Below are positions 21,537 to 32,109 of a DNA stretch of 64,000 nt, in pieces. The DNA lies in the NCBI GenBank assembly GCA_036867785.1, contig CP145427.1, forward strand, positions 1 through 64,000, in the 5' to 3' direction. How positions within the stretch are numbered: position 1 is the first letter of the stretch; each line of letters begins with the position of its first letter. The stretch is from Plasmodiophora brassicae. Its lineage: Eukaryota > Endomyxa: Phytomyxea > Phytomyxea > Plasmodiophorida. The notes under the pieces were generated by a model. The model was not told the DNA's origin. It searched no databases and saw only the letters and a list, made by a program, of their open reading frames with translations. Position numbers and translations under genes: made by a program.

Positions 21537-24500
21537 TCAACAATGCTGTACAGGTGTTTCCGATGCCCCGACTTCGCCGCGTTCCTCGCGCCAGTCGACG
21601 GGCCCGCTCTGCCGGCCCTGTCCATCGGTCCCCTCGTCGGCGGTGTACGGCGGCATGCCTTCGACGGTGATGTTGGCAGCGGCCAATCTGGCCTCGGTCT
21701 GGCGCAGGATCCGCTTCACGTCCTCGTGCTCGTTCCGAATGGCGCTGCACTTCCCCTTCTCGGTCAGCAGCGTCTGGAACTTCAGACGATGCATCAGAGC
21801 CTGCGACATCAGCTCGGCAGTGTCGTTAACGACAGCAGCTGGCGCGCTTGCCAGGACCTCCTGGATGCGGGATACACGGTCCATCTCCATCCGTTGATGG
21901 TGCCGAAACTCGCGAATCGAACGCGCAACGCGCTCCCGTGCCCTTGCCAGACGCTCCGACATCTGCCGGCGCCGCTCTTGCGATAGGTGGGCCCCCAGGT
22001 TATCGTTCACAACGTCGATGAGGCGCGTGAGTTCATCCTCGGGCATGACACGTCGAGCGGCGACGACGTCCGGATACTTTGTGTACCATTCGGTGACGTC
22101 GACGATTTCCTCCCCGTTGCTCATGAAGACATACGATATGTCGTGATTCCAACCCGATTCGTCTGTGCACCGGCGTCAGATCCTGCGTGCCCTGGCACTG
22201 GAGGACGCGTCGACTTACAGATGTTCATGTCAGGATGGTCGTGGACCCAACGTTCGCACGGGTCGACGTTGATGAACGTGTCGTGTTTGTCGCTCCAGAC
22301 GACGGTCCAGACATGATCGCTGAAACTGGTCACCAGGTAGGCGTCGAACCCGAGGCAGGACAGGATGCCGGTGAGGGCCTGGCCCAATTCACCGCAGCGC
22401 CCCATACGCCACTCCATCAGCTTACGGAGGCTGGTGTACCGCGGGAACCGGAACTCGACGTTACACGACGCATTCCTGCACTTGAAGACCTCGACCGTCG
22501 CACCGGATCCATCACTGATCTCCTGGGCCGTGGCAACCGCCGCCGAGGCCCTGCTCATGCCGCCCGTGCCGCATGCCAGGCACGGGTGGCCATCGACCCA
22601 CTTCATGAACCCACGATCCGGATCATAACAGCCCGGCAGGTGGAACCACGTGACGACGGCCCGCAGCAGAGCGTACCGCTGGTCGGGTTCAGGCAGCGAC
22701 GAGTTGATGCCCGCCTTCAGCTTGTCCAACGGGACCGCCTCCAGCACTCGGCATTTGGTCTGCCCGTCTTGCGACTGCCCCGACTGATGCAGCAGGTTCT
22801 CCAGAGCGCCCAAGATCCGCTTACGCGTCGCTGGAACGACAACGGCCCTGCGTATGGCTTCGTCTGCAAACGTAACGCTGTGAGTACGCACCTGCAATCC
22901 CGAGTTACGGTCATAGGACTACCGGTTGCAGGTTTGTGCTCCTGCAGGACGGTTATGAACGCCTGCTTAACGGCGTCATCGACTTGGTGCTGTAGCGCAT
23001 CCCTGACAGAGACATGTGTTCACAATGGACCAGCCGACGACGTGTCGTATGCTTACCGCCCAGAGACCTCGGCGTCCTGGTGACAGGGCTGGCACTGGCA
23101 GACGAACGGGCGGCGGCAGACTTCCAACACGTCAACGCGGGCAGGGCACTGCCTGCGCATTGCACAGGCCGCGCAGATGACCTGGCTCCTGCCGATACCC
23201 GACTGGACGATTGGCCGCTCGCCGCCAAGCACCGACCGGGAGCACAATGTGTCCCACTCTAAGCCCACGGTCAGACCCGTCTATCATCAGCATGCTGTCC
23301 GCAGTACATACCGAGGCCAGAGACTTTCAGGACCGACTCCGGTGTCAAGTTGCCTTCTTCGTCGACCATGATGACATCATCGTCCAACGTCGAACCGCTG
23401 AGCGCGGCATGGGATAACCGCACGACGTCGTCGAAGGTGGGCCGCATGGCGTCAGAAAGCGGAGGGACGAACACCTGAGCGTGAACGGGGATGTTCGTCA
23501 GCGCCTGGACCATCTCGCGGATAGTCTCCTCCTCGGCATCTTCGCCAATTTCAAAGACGAGCATGTCCCCGTCGTACGATATCGCCAGCGACCACGTGTC
23601 GACCGCCTTGTGCTCCTCGTCGGGGTGCCCTGCTGGATCTGCAATGGTCAACTCGAGAACGCCAGCGAACCCAGGCTGTACGGCAACGCTGAGGTCCGTG
23701 TTGAAGGCCTGACGGTCGGGATCCACGCCAGTGGCCGAGAAGATGAGCGCCTGGACGATCTCAGTCGTCATGCCTGCGGGAATGAACACGTCGTGCACTT
23801 CGTTCTGGAACAGAACTCGTAGTTGCCATACAGTGCCTTCAGGGTCGGCCTGACGTTCCGGTCCAGGTCCGGGAGTGACGTTTGCCGGGGCGTCCTGCCC
23901 TTCGTGCACCGGTTTGCGTTGGCCGTGAAGATCGTCGCCTGACGTTGCCGACGGTGGATGCTGTTCGCGTGCGTCCTCGTCGTTGTTACGGACGTCAGGT
24001 GGATGGTCTTCTTCAGGTGCACCGTCGTGTTTCGTTTCCCGTTCGTCGACAGTTGACGGAAGTGCATCGTGGTGGGTTCCGCTGTGGAAGACAGCACGCA
24101 ACCAGGCGACATCGCTGTCGTCGACCCCACTATCATGCGATACGGAGTCGTCCATGCTGGTGCTTGCAGGTTGGGCCTGCAGGCTGCTCTGCACGATCCT
24201 CTCCGGGTCTGCTGCATTCTCGTCGTCGACGTCCGCGTCCTCCTCGACCTCGCTCAGATAACCATCGTCGCCTTCCAGTTCACATTGAGCAGCGTGCGGT
24301 TGCTCATTCGACGGGAGACCTGCACGAGCGCCCGTCGGCGACGCGAAATCATCCGGGTGCGGAGGATCCCCGGGTACCACGGTCGGATCCGCACTCGGCC
24401 CGTCTAGGTCCAGCGTGCCCACCGATCCGGGCGACGGACGGTCAGGCTGGTCAGCGCCCGGGTGCGGAATCGCGGTTGCATCAGCGGGCAACGGATCAGC

Positions 24501-24584
24501 AGCGGGCGCCAGCCGCGGGAGCGCGATGGCGACAGCGACGGCCATGGTCGCACAGACGACGGGCGCTGCGGCGGTGATCCTCAT
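21537..24584 (-). CDS. Peptide:N-glycanase (PNGase) with N-terminal hydrophobic segment and two ubiquitin-like domains
   Basis: PNGase removes N-glycans from misfolded glycoproteins during ER-associated degradation. Five exons (24584-23312, 23258-23057, 23002-22923, 22863-22219, 22162-21537; introns 53-59 bp) join in frame to 941 residues. Order: a hydrophobic N-terminus (VVCATMAVAVAIALPRLAPA), a long acidic linker, two ubiquitin-like folds (WQLRVLFQNEVHDVFIPAGM; WSLAISYDGDMLVFEIGEDA), a Cys-rich module (ICAACAMRRQCPA...VCQCQPC) and the transglutaminase core. The core has zinc pairs CLAC and CRNASC and a Cys-His-Asp triad in GRCGELGQ, SDHVWTVVW and INVDPCE (about residues 690, 715, 730). The YESGW...VDVTEWYTKYPDVV segment is typical of NGLY1. 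The C-terminus is coiled-coil-like. The ATG at 24584 is the first in frame. Confidence 0.92.
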
Positions 24585-25156
24585 GACGGGCACGCGGGGC
24601 CCGGCTCAGTCCAAAATGACGGCAGCAGCCGGCCGTGCAGTCGGCAGTTCGCGACCGGACAGCGTGTGCCTAAATTTGGACGGGCCCACTGCCCCGGGTC
24701 GTTCTCGTCTCGGGTCCCCTTTTTCGGCCGATCCGTCGCCCCGGCCCGGATCGTATCTGCAGTTGCCCGGACCCCGCTGTCGTTCGGGACCGGTTCATGC
24801 GGCGCTGCTCGCGACTAACGCGCAGCACGGTCGCTGTCGTGCGGAGCGCCAGGTCTGTCTGAGACCCATGATGGGGTTGGCGAGAAACCCGGTTGGTTGG
24901 CGTAGCACCGTTGCTGGCGCAGCCCCCCGCCGCCGACGCGGCGCTGTTGTTGTCGTCCTGTAACTGTCGACGAGTGCGCGGCCGGCCGTTGTCGGGTCTG
25001 GATTTTCCGGAAGTTGTGGACCGCCTGGCCGGCCACTCGGCCACTCGGCCCACTGGTCGTATTTTCGCCAACGCCCAAGGTGCGTCGTTGGGATCCCCGT
25101 CCGACTCCCCGCCTGTCTCAGTCTGACGTGGCAGCACCCGGACAGACGCACCGGGG
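24585..25156. promoter_or_regulatory. Shared divergent promoter region of PNGase and GFAT genes
   Basis: About 570 bp separate the two start codons, which point away from each other. No gene is seen inside. No clear TATA box was found. The arrangement implies a bidirectional promoter. Confidence 0.55.
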
Positions 25157-27236
25157 ATGTGGCGCGCCATCTTGCCCAGAACGGATGCGTGGCGCCTGGC
25201 GGCGGCGGGCGTCGGCGCCGTCACGCTCTGGGCGCACCATCGCCGACAGGCGGACGCATGCGGCATCGTCGCCTACGTCGGCAACGACGCCGCCGTCAAC
25301 TACCTGCTCGAGGGCCTGACCATCCTGCAGAACCGAGGCTACGACTCGTGCGGCGTCGCCACGCTGGGCGCCGCCGGCACGCACGACATCGTGACGACGA
25401 AATTCGCATCGAAAGGGACGACGTCGGATTCGATCGCGCTGCTGAAGAAGGAGGCGCCGTCGCGGCACACTGGCCACCATATCGGCGTCGCCCACACGCG
25501 CTGGGCGACGCACGGCGGCAAGACGGACGAGAACGCGCACCCGCACTCGGACAGCAAACGGCGCATCGCGCTGGTCCACAACGGCACCATCGAGAACAGC
25601 GGTAAGCTCAAGGAGGAGCTCCTCGCCAAGGGCATGACGTTCGACGGCCAGACGGACACGGTACGCGAGCAGGAGCTGCACTGCGGCGTTGTTGTACTTA
25701 GGCCAGTTTCGTAGGAAGTCATCGCCAAGCTGATCGGGTCGTACCTGGACGAGGGCTTGCCGCTGATGGATGCGGTCAAGACGGCGCTGGCGCGTCTCGA
25801 GGGGACGTACGGCCTGGCGATCATGTCGAAGGACCAGCCGGATCAGCTGATCGCGGCAAGGAACGGCTCGCCGCTCGTGATCGGCATCGGCAAGGACCAG
25901 ATGTTCGTCGCCAGCGAGCATACGGCGTTCGGCCGCCACACGAACGACTACATTTCGCTGAACGATGGCGAGATTGCGGTCGTCACCAGCAAGGACGTCG
26001 GGCTGGACAAGTCGCGCATGGAGCACTCCATCAAGGAGGACATCCTGTTGTCGCCCGACCCGTACCCGCACTGGACGATCCGGGAGATCATGGAGCAGCC
26101 GGAGGCCGTCGCCCGCGCCCTGAACTACGGCGGGCGCCTGTGCACCGGGTCCCGCGTCCGGCTGGGCGGCCTCGAAACCAACAAGGCCATGCTGATGAAC
26201 ATCCGGCACCTCGTCATCTCCGCCTGTGGCACCAGGTGCGTTCGCAGCGTGTGCGACCGTCCCTTGCTGCTTGCGTCCCGCTGATCGGTCTGCGTACAGT
26301 TTCTTTGCTGGGCAGTACGGCGCGGCGCTGATGCGATACGTGAACGCGTTCGACACGGTCAACGTGGTCGACGCCGCCGAGCTGAACCTGCCGTACCTGC
26401 CGCACCCGCACAAGTCGGCGGGCCTGCTCGTCATCTCGCAGTCGGGCGAGACGAAGGACGTGCACCGGGCCATCAAGCTGGCCGAGGACCAGGACATCCC
26501 GCGGTTCTCGGTCATCAACGCCGTCGGGTCGCTGATTGCCAGGACGACCCGGTGCGGCGTCTACGTGAACGCCGGCCGCGAGCACGCGGTCGCCTCGACG
26601 AAGGCGTTCGTGACGCAGGTCACCGTCCTGGCGCTGATCGCCGGGTGGTTCGCCCAGAACCGCGACAGTGGCGACAAGGCGCGCCCGAACTCGCTGCAGC
26701 GTCGCCAGGAGCTGGCCAACGCCCTGCACCGCCTGCCGACGTACGTGGGCATGACGCTGCACGGCCGGGACAACATCGCGGCGATCGCGCAGAAGATCAA
26801 GGACGCCAAGCACATCTTCGTGCTGGGGCGCGGGTTCGGCGAACCCATTGCGCAGGAGGGCGCCCTGAAGATCAAGGAGATCACGTACATCCACGCCGAG
26901 GGGTACTCAGGCGGCGCCTTGAAGCATGGCCCGTTCGCCCTGATCGAGAAGGGCACGCCGATCATCATGCTGATCCTGGACGACCAGAACGCGTCCTTCA
27001 TGCGGACGGCCGCCGAGGAAGTTCGCGCCCGCGGCGCCTACACGATCATCGTCACCGACAACCCGTCGTTGGCAGCCGACGTCGCCGATGAGGCCATCTT
27101 CATCCCGTCGAACGGCCCTCTGACTGCCCTGCTCAGCGTTGTCCCGCTGCAGGTCCTGGCGTACGAGCTCGCGATTGCGCGCGGCATCGACCCGGACAAG
27201 CCCAAGAACCTGGCCAAGGCCGTCACTGTCGACTGA
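25157..27236 (+). CDS. Glutamine:fructose-6-phosphate amidotransferase (GFAT) with N-terminal extension
   Basis: GFAT makes glucosamine-6-phosphate from fructose-6-phosphate and glutamine, the first step towards UDP-GlcNAc, chitin and N-glycans. Exons 25157-25660, 25715-26235 and 26300-27236 join in frame to 653 residues. The glutaminase domain starts CGIVAYVG and has LQNRGYDSCGVA, HTRWATHG, LVHNGTIEN and DGQTDTE. Two SIS sugar-isomerase domains follow (SACGTSFFAGQYG; ISQSGETKDV; STKAFVTQV; LGRGFGEPIAQEGALKIKEI), ending NLAKAVTVD. The catalytic Cys normally follows the initiator Met. Here 34 residues (MWRAILPRTDAWRLAAAGVG ... HHRRQADA) precede it, so cleavage after ADA would be needed to free the nucleophile. 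Confidence 0.95.
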
Positions 27237-27731
27237 CAGCCGGCCAGGATGCGATCCCAGCCCGGGGGCTATTGTATAACCAGCGCGCCACTGCCCTATC
27301 GAGTAATACAAGGCAGGCGGTCCCCTGTCGTCCGTCGAATGAAGCGCGGCGGGCTGCTGCGGCGTATGTTGTACGGCGGTACGTACCGGTCCGTGGGAGG
27401 CCGCGCTGCCCGGACTGCCGGCAACGGACATACGGAGATTTTGGTTCAGCCAGTGGCCACGTGGAAACATTGCGTGCGTGGTGGCGCAAAAATCTCCGCG
27501 GGGTTTGCTGGAGCGTGCGTCGGTTGGTGTCAAGGCGTGGCGCGCGCGCGTACGCAGAATCGCTAACGCCGCGCGCGGAGATCGGTCGCGTCCGTGCGAT
27601 TGTCCGAGAGTGTTCAGCGCGTGCGCGTCTCTGGAACGCCGGGACCGCACCCAGCCAGGCCCATCTGTACGGCCGCACCGAATCGTCGCATCCGTATCGT
27701 CGCCGTCGCGCGCCGTCGAACGTCCGCCCGG
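27237..27731. other. Intergenic region upstream of CDCA7-like gene
   Basis: No gene seen. The frame of the downstream gene stays open for about 140 bp before its first ATG, but lacks an earlier ATG. Promoter and 5' UTR are expected here. Confidence 0.5.
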
Positions 27732-29107
27732 ATGGCCGACGACGACCAGGTCGGTGCGCATGCCGGGCCGCTGTCCGCTGCGTTTGCGAATCGCTTACAG
27801 CGCTCGCAGCAGCATCAGCAGCCGCACCACCACCACCACCACCACCACCACCATCCGCCATCGAATGATATCGATCAGGCGCCGTCACAGCAGCAGCAGC
27901 AGCAGCAGCCGCCGCAGCAGCAACCGGTCGTCCCATCGCCCGTCGTCGGCTTCTCGTTAGCGACGCCGAACGCGGGCCCGGAAGCCGCCCCGAACTATAT
28001 CAACTTCTCGCCGCTGTTCTCGTCGGCCAACCCGCCGCCCGTCAACCTGGCGGCACCGCAACCCCGCCCGGCCAACGGCGCCGCCGTCCGCCGGTCGCCG
28101 CGCCTGGCACCCGCCAATCCCACGCCGCTCAACGCCATCTTCTCGCCGTCTGCATTCTTCTCGGCTACGGCGCAGCGCCCGGGCACGACGCCCGACTACG
28201 CCGAGGTCATTGGTCGCGCGTCCGAACCCACCGGTCGGTGCCGCGCGTCTAAACGCTGTCCGTTCAGGTCCCGTTCGCGATCCCGCCGCAGCAGCACGAC
28301 GTGTCGGCGATTGGCCGGTATCAGCAGTTCATGCAGCAGCACCCGGAGGCGGGCGCCGACCTGCACGCCCTGGGCAGGAAGCGCTCCCGTCCGGACGAGG
28401 CCGACCTGATGATGATGCGGCAGCAGCAACAGCAGCAGCAGCAGCAGCGTGGGCCGCCGCCGCCCGTCATGCATCACCTGATGCCGCCCGGGCCGGAGCA
28501 GTGGACCGCCGACCCGGCCATGTTCGAGTCGTACTACCTGGACCAGCAGGCGGCGATGACGGGCGGGGCGCCCGCCGGCCCGTTCGGGTCCGGGGGCAAC
28601 CAGGAGATCCCGACGCAGCCGATCTTTGCCGGCGAGCCGCGCATGACGCCCAAGACGAAGGTGCCGGTCGGGGCCGGCGGCAGCAGCTGCCACCAGTGCA
28701 AGAACAGGCGCGAACCCAGCCAGCTGAACTTCTGCAAGAACCGCACGCGGACGGCGAACAGCCCGAAGAAGAAGGTACGTGTGAGAACGTGGGGAGGGGA
28801 GCGATGCCCGGCGGCCGGGTGCTGACGCGTCTCTGTGTGATGGCAGGTGTGCCGGAAGAAGTTCTGCGACCACTGCCTGCTCAAGTTCCGGTACCAGACG
28901 GCGCTGCGCGACAACAAGATGCTGAACGACTGGGAGTGCCCGTCCTGCGTCGGCATCTGCGTCTGCGCCGCCTGCAAGCGCAAGCAGGACCCGAACGCGG
29001 CCGCCCCGCAGGCCAGGGGGCAGGCGCGCCAGTCGCCGGCCATGTCGTTCGCTCAGAAGATCCTGTCCGACGCCGCCGCGTTCGGCAGCGGCGGCCACCC
29101 CGAATGA
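27732..29107 (+). CDS. CDCA7-like protein (zf-4CXXC_R1 zinc finger) with His/Gln runs
   Basis: Exons 27732-28205, 28268-28774 and 28847-29107 join to 413 residues. The first two thirds are low-complexity, with a run of ten His, Gln runs of seven and nine, and Pro/Ala-rich text. This includes RRSPRLAPANPTP, which resembles a basic nuclear or DNA-binding motif. The C-terminal zinc finger reads CHQCKNRREPSQLNFC, then CRKKFCDHCLLKFRY and WECPSCVGICVCAACKRKQ, matching the CDCA7/zf-4CXXC_R1 layout. In animals and plants CDCA7 partners the HELLS/DDM1 remodeller and supports DNA methylation. That role here is inference. The start was chosen as the first ATG in frame (MADDDQVGAHAG). Confidence 0.85.
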
Positions 29108-29180
29108 CGACGTCGTCGGTAGCGCGCTTGCTTGTATTATCGCGGGTCGCCCGATGCCTCCCTCCCTTGCCACGTCTCTC

Positions 29181-29188
29181 TATAAATA
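29181..29188 (+). promoter_or_regulatory. TATA box for anoctamin gene
   Basis: TATAAATA lies 185 bp upstream of the ATG at 29373 and 74 bp after the stop of the preceding gene. The match is strong, but the transcription start is unknown. A CAG just before the ATG (29369-29371) could be a 5' UTR intron acceptor. Confidence 0.45.
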
Positions 29189-29372
29189 CAGTTGCCCAGC
29201 ACAGGTTAGACATATCGTGGCCGGCGCCACGTTCGTCGGAAGACGCTCGCGGGGCGTGACTCACGCCCCGCGAACCAGGCGGCAGAGCTCTGGCGCAGCA
29301 CGCCCGTCAGAATTCACGTGCCCGACCTATAGGTGCACTGCTAGGACGCGCGCGGACGCGTTTACCCCAGGT

Positions 29373-31608
29373 ATGACATCGTCGTCGTCGCACACGTCGT
29401 GGACGGATCGGCTACGCAGCGTGTTTGTGTTGGCGGGCGGCGCCCTGGTCTTCGACCGGCTCCTGCTGGCGCTCGAGGAGACGCTGCACGCCACGCGCCT
29501 GCCGCCCGACGAGAACGTCGACGTCGTCATCGTGTTTGGCGCCGTCGACGACGATGATGACGCGAGGCGTGCACGCCGACGACTGCTGACCCGGGCGCTG
29601 CTCGAGGACACGCGCCTGATCGTGGAGCGCCTGGACGCGTCGTTCTGGAACCGCAAGGGCAGGGACGACGTCGTCGTGTACGGCGTGACGGCGTCGTTCC
29701 AGGCGCTGGTCGAGCACGCCGAGCAGATCGACATGAAGAAGGTGGCCCGGAAGACGGGCCGGCTGACCCGGTTCGAGGTCGCTCGCGGGCCGAAATTCGT
29801 CGGCTGGGCCGATGGCGACAGGTCGTTCTTCACGATGACGGAGCGACAGACGATCATCCTGGACATCCTCAAGCAGGTGCGGGGCGGCGACGACCACCGG
29901 CTCATGGCCGGCGCCCTGGACGACGGCACTGTGCAGCAGGTCGGTCAGGTGACCCTCCTCGGCGATGGCAGGGCCCGTGCTGACCTGAGTCAGGTGTTCC
30001 CCATGGCGGACGGCATCGAGGCGGGCGCCATCCTCAGGCGATGGTCGGCCCACCCGGGGCGGGACGTGCAACGCGTCGCCCGGTACTTTGGCACCGACAT
30101 CGCCTTCTCATTCGCCTGGCTGGCCGCCTACACGCGGTTCCTCGTCGCGCCCGCCCTGCTGGGCGTAAGCGATGACCGTCTCGCGTGCGTGGGCAGAACC
30201 CGACTGACCGACCATGGTACAGGTGATCGTGCACCTGGTCGGCAACGACGCCGCGGACGACGCCACGTCGGTCGCGTTCGCCGCTGCGATGCCGATCCTG
30301 GCCGCCGTCTTCCTGGAGCTGTGGAAGCGCCGGTCGGCCCGCCTGCAGTACGAGCTCGGCGTCCACGACCTGGTCAGCTTCGAGAAGCCGCGCCCGGGCT
30401 ACAACGCGACCGTCTGCCGCCCGCTGCCGTTCGTCGCGTTGCGGCCGGGCACGCGTCGCGTCCTGACGAGCGTCGCAACGTTCCCGGTCATGGTGTTGCT
30501 GCTGGCGGTGACGGCCGCCGCCATGTTCGCCTCGTTCGAGGCGAGTGACTACGTGCGGCGCGCCGCCCCGAACAGCCTCGTCGTCCACCTGCCGTCGATC
30601 GTGTTCGGCCTCGTCCTGTCCGCCCTGAACGCCCTCTTCGACAAAGGTAGGCGCACCGATTGGCACGTTGTGCACTGGCAGGTCGCTGACGCGGTGCATC
30701 CCCCAGTCGCCCGATGCATCACCGGATGGGAGAACCATCGCACCGAGTCGTCGTTCCGGACGGCGCTGCTGACGCGCCAGATCCTGCTCAAGTGCCTGTC
30801 GGCGTTCATGTCGCCGCTCTACCTCATGTTCTGGGTCCAGGACATTGGCCGCGTGCGCCAGCAGCTGGCCGCCCTGCTGATCACGTCGCAGCTGCAGGGC
30901 CAAGTGCAGGAGGTCGGCCTGCCCATCGTCATGGCCCTGTACCGGGCGGTGCGGTCGCAGAAGACCAGGGACGAGGTGCGCCGCGACCTGAACGCCCTGG
31001 CGAACGGCCCGCAGCAGCAGGCGGCGCAGCGGCGCGGCGCCGCCGGCCGCCGCATCCTGCCGAGCGTCGAGGCCGAATCGATCCGGGAGGTCTACGACGG
31101 CACCGCCGACGACTACGCCGAGATGGTGATCCAGTTCGGGTACGTGTTCGTCTTCGGGTGGTGCTGGCCGCTCGCGTCGCTGTGCGCGCTGCTGAACAAC
31201 GTCACCGAGAACCGCACCGACTGCTTCAAGCTCTGCGTCGTCATGCAGAAGCCGCGCCCGCGCCACGCCAGCGGCATCGGCGTCTGGCTGCACGCCCTGC
31301 AGGCGCTGAGCATCGGCGCTGTCCTCGTCAACACGGCGTACATGTTCCTGCATGTCTGCCGGGACGACGTGGCGCTGCTGCGCGGGTGGACAACGGTCCA
31401 GAAGATCGCCGCCGTCATCGCCCTGGAGCACGTCGTCATCGGCGCGCGCTTCCTCGTCGACTACGTCGTCGAGGACGTCCCCGAGGACGTCCGCCGGCGC
31501 ATGGCCGACGACCAGGTCGAGTACGCGCGCCAAATGACGAACGCGCTGCGCACGCCGCCCACGTCGTTCCGGCGCGCCCCGGCCCCACCGCATGCCAAAG
31601 CCGCCTGA
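29373..31608 (+). CDS. Anoctamin/TMEM16 family membrane protein
   Basis: Anoctamins are calcium-activated lipid scramblases or chloride channels with ten membrane helices. Exons 29373-30164, 30223-30646 and 30707-31608 join to 705 residues. The second intron is 60 bp and in frame, so it is invisible as a frame break. Removing it restores FDKVARCITGWENHRTESSF, the conserved anoctamin WENHRTE block. Other marks are YFGTDIAFSFAWLAAYTRFL, MPILAAVFLELWKRRSARLQ, DYAEMVIQFGYVFVFGWCWP, LLNNVTENRTDCFKLC and the terminal LEHVVIGARFLVDYVVEDVP. The EMVIQFGY and ENRTDCFK segments correspond to helices that carry calcium ligands in characterised members. The N-terminal cytosolic domain is short. Confidence 0.93.
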
Positions 31609-32109
31609 GCCAAATGAATTACGCATGCGATCGCACGCCTGTCGTCAGTGGCCCGAGCGGTGGGCCCGCCACGAGGTGCCCCACCGTGAACGAAGGTTGC
31701 ATAGCTTTAGTCACGGATGTCCGGGACTGCGCCGGCAGTCCCCGGTCCGGCGGCGAACGACGACGTCGCCGAGTCCGCGTCACGGGCGGGCGGGCCACGG
31801 GTCACGGCCGGGTGCAGTTGGCGACTGCTGTCCACTGGCAACTGCACACGGCCGCCCTGCGCCGCCGCCGCCCGGGGCGGACCCAACCGCCACCATTGCA
31901 GGGGCGGGCCTCGGTTACGCTGCGGAGCGGGCGGGCGCGCGGTGGGCGGTCGCGCTGCCCCTGTGACGCTCCCTGCTCCCGAACAGGCGCTCCCGGGTGT
32001 CTGTCTGTGGCCGGCGGGCCGCGGGACCCCGCCGGCGCGTTGCACAGCGACGTGTCGTGCTGCGCGTACCCGTGGGCCTCCAGAGCGTCGTTGCATCGGC
32101 CGACTGCGC
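31609..32109. other. Intergenic region, no gene recognised
   Basis: The frame of the next gene is open from 31717 (MSGTAPAVPGPAAN...), but the sequence is Gly/Arg/Ala-rich without hydrophobic pattern, so I do not include it in that protein. An earlier start remains possible. Confidence 0.4.

Noticed and set aside
31717-32109. N-terminal extension of the 7-TM protein from the ATG at 31717
   Set aside because: The sequence is Gly/Arg/Ala-rich with no signal or domain and looks like intergenic DNA. The ATG at 32110 directly precedes helix 1.
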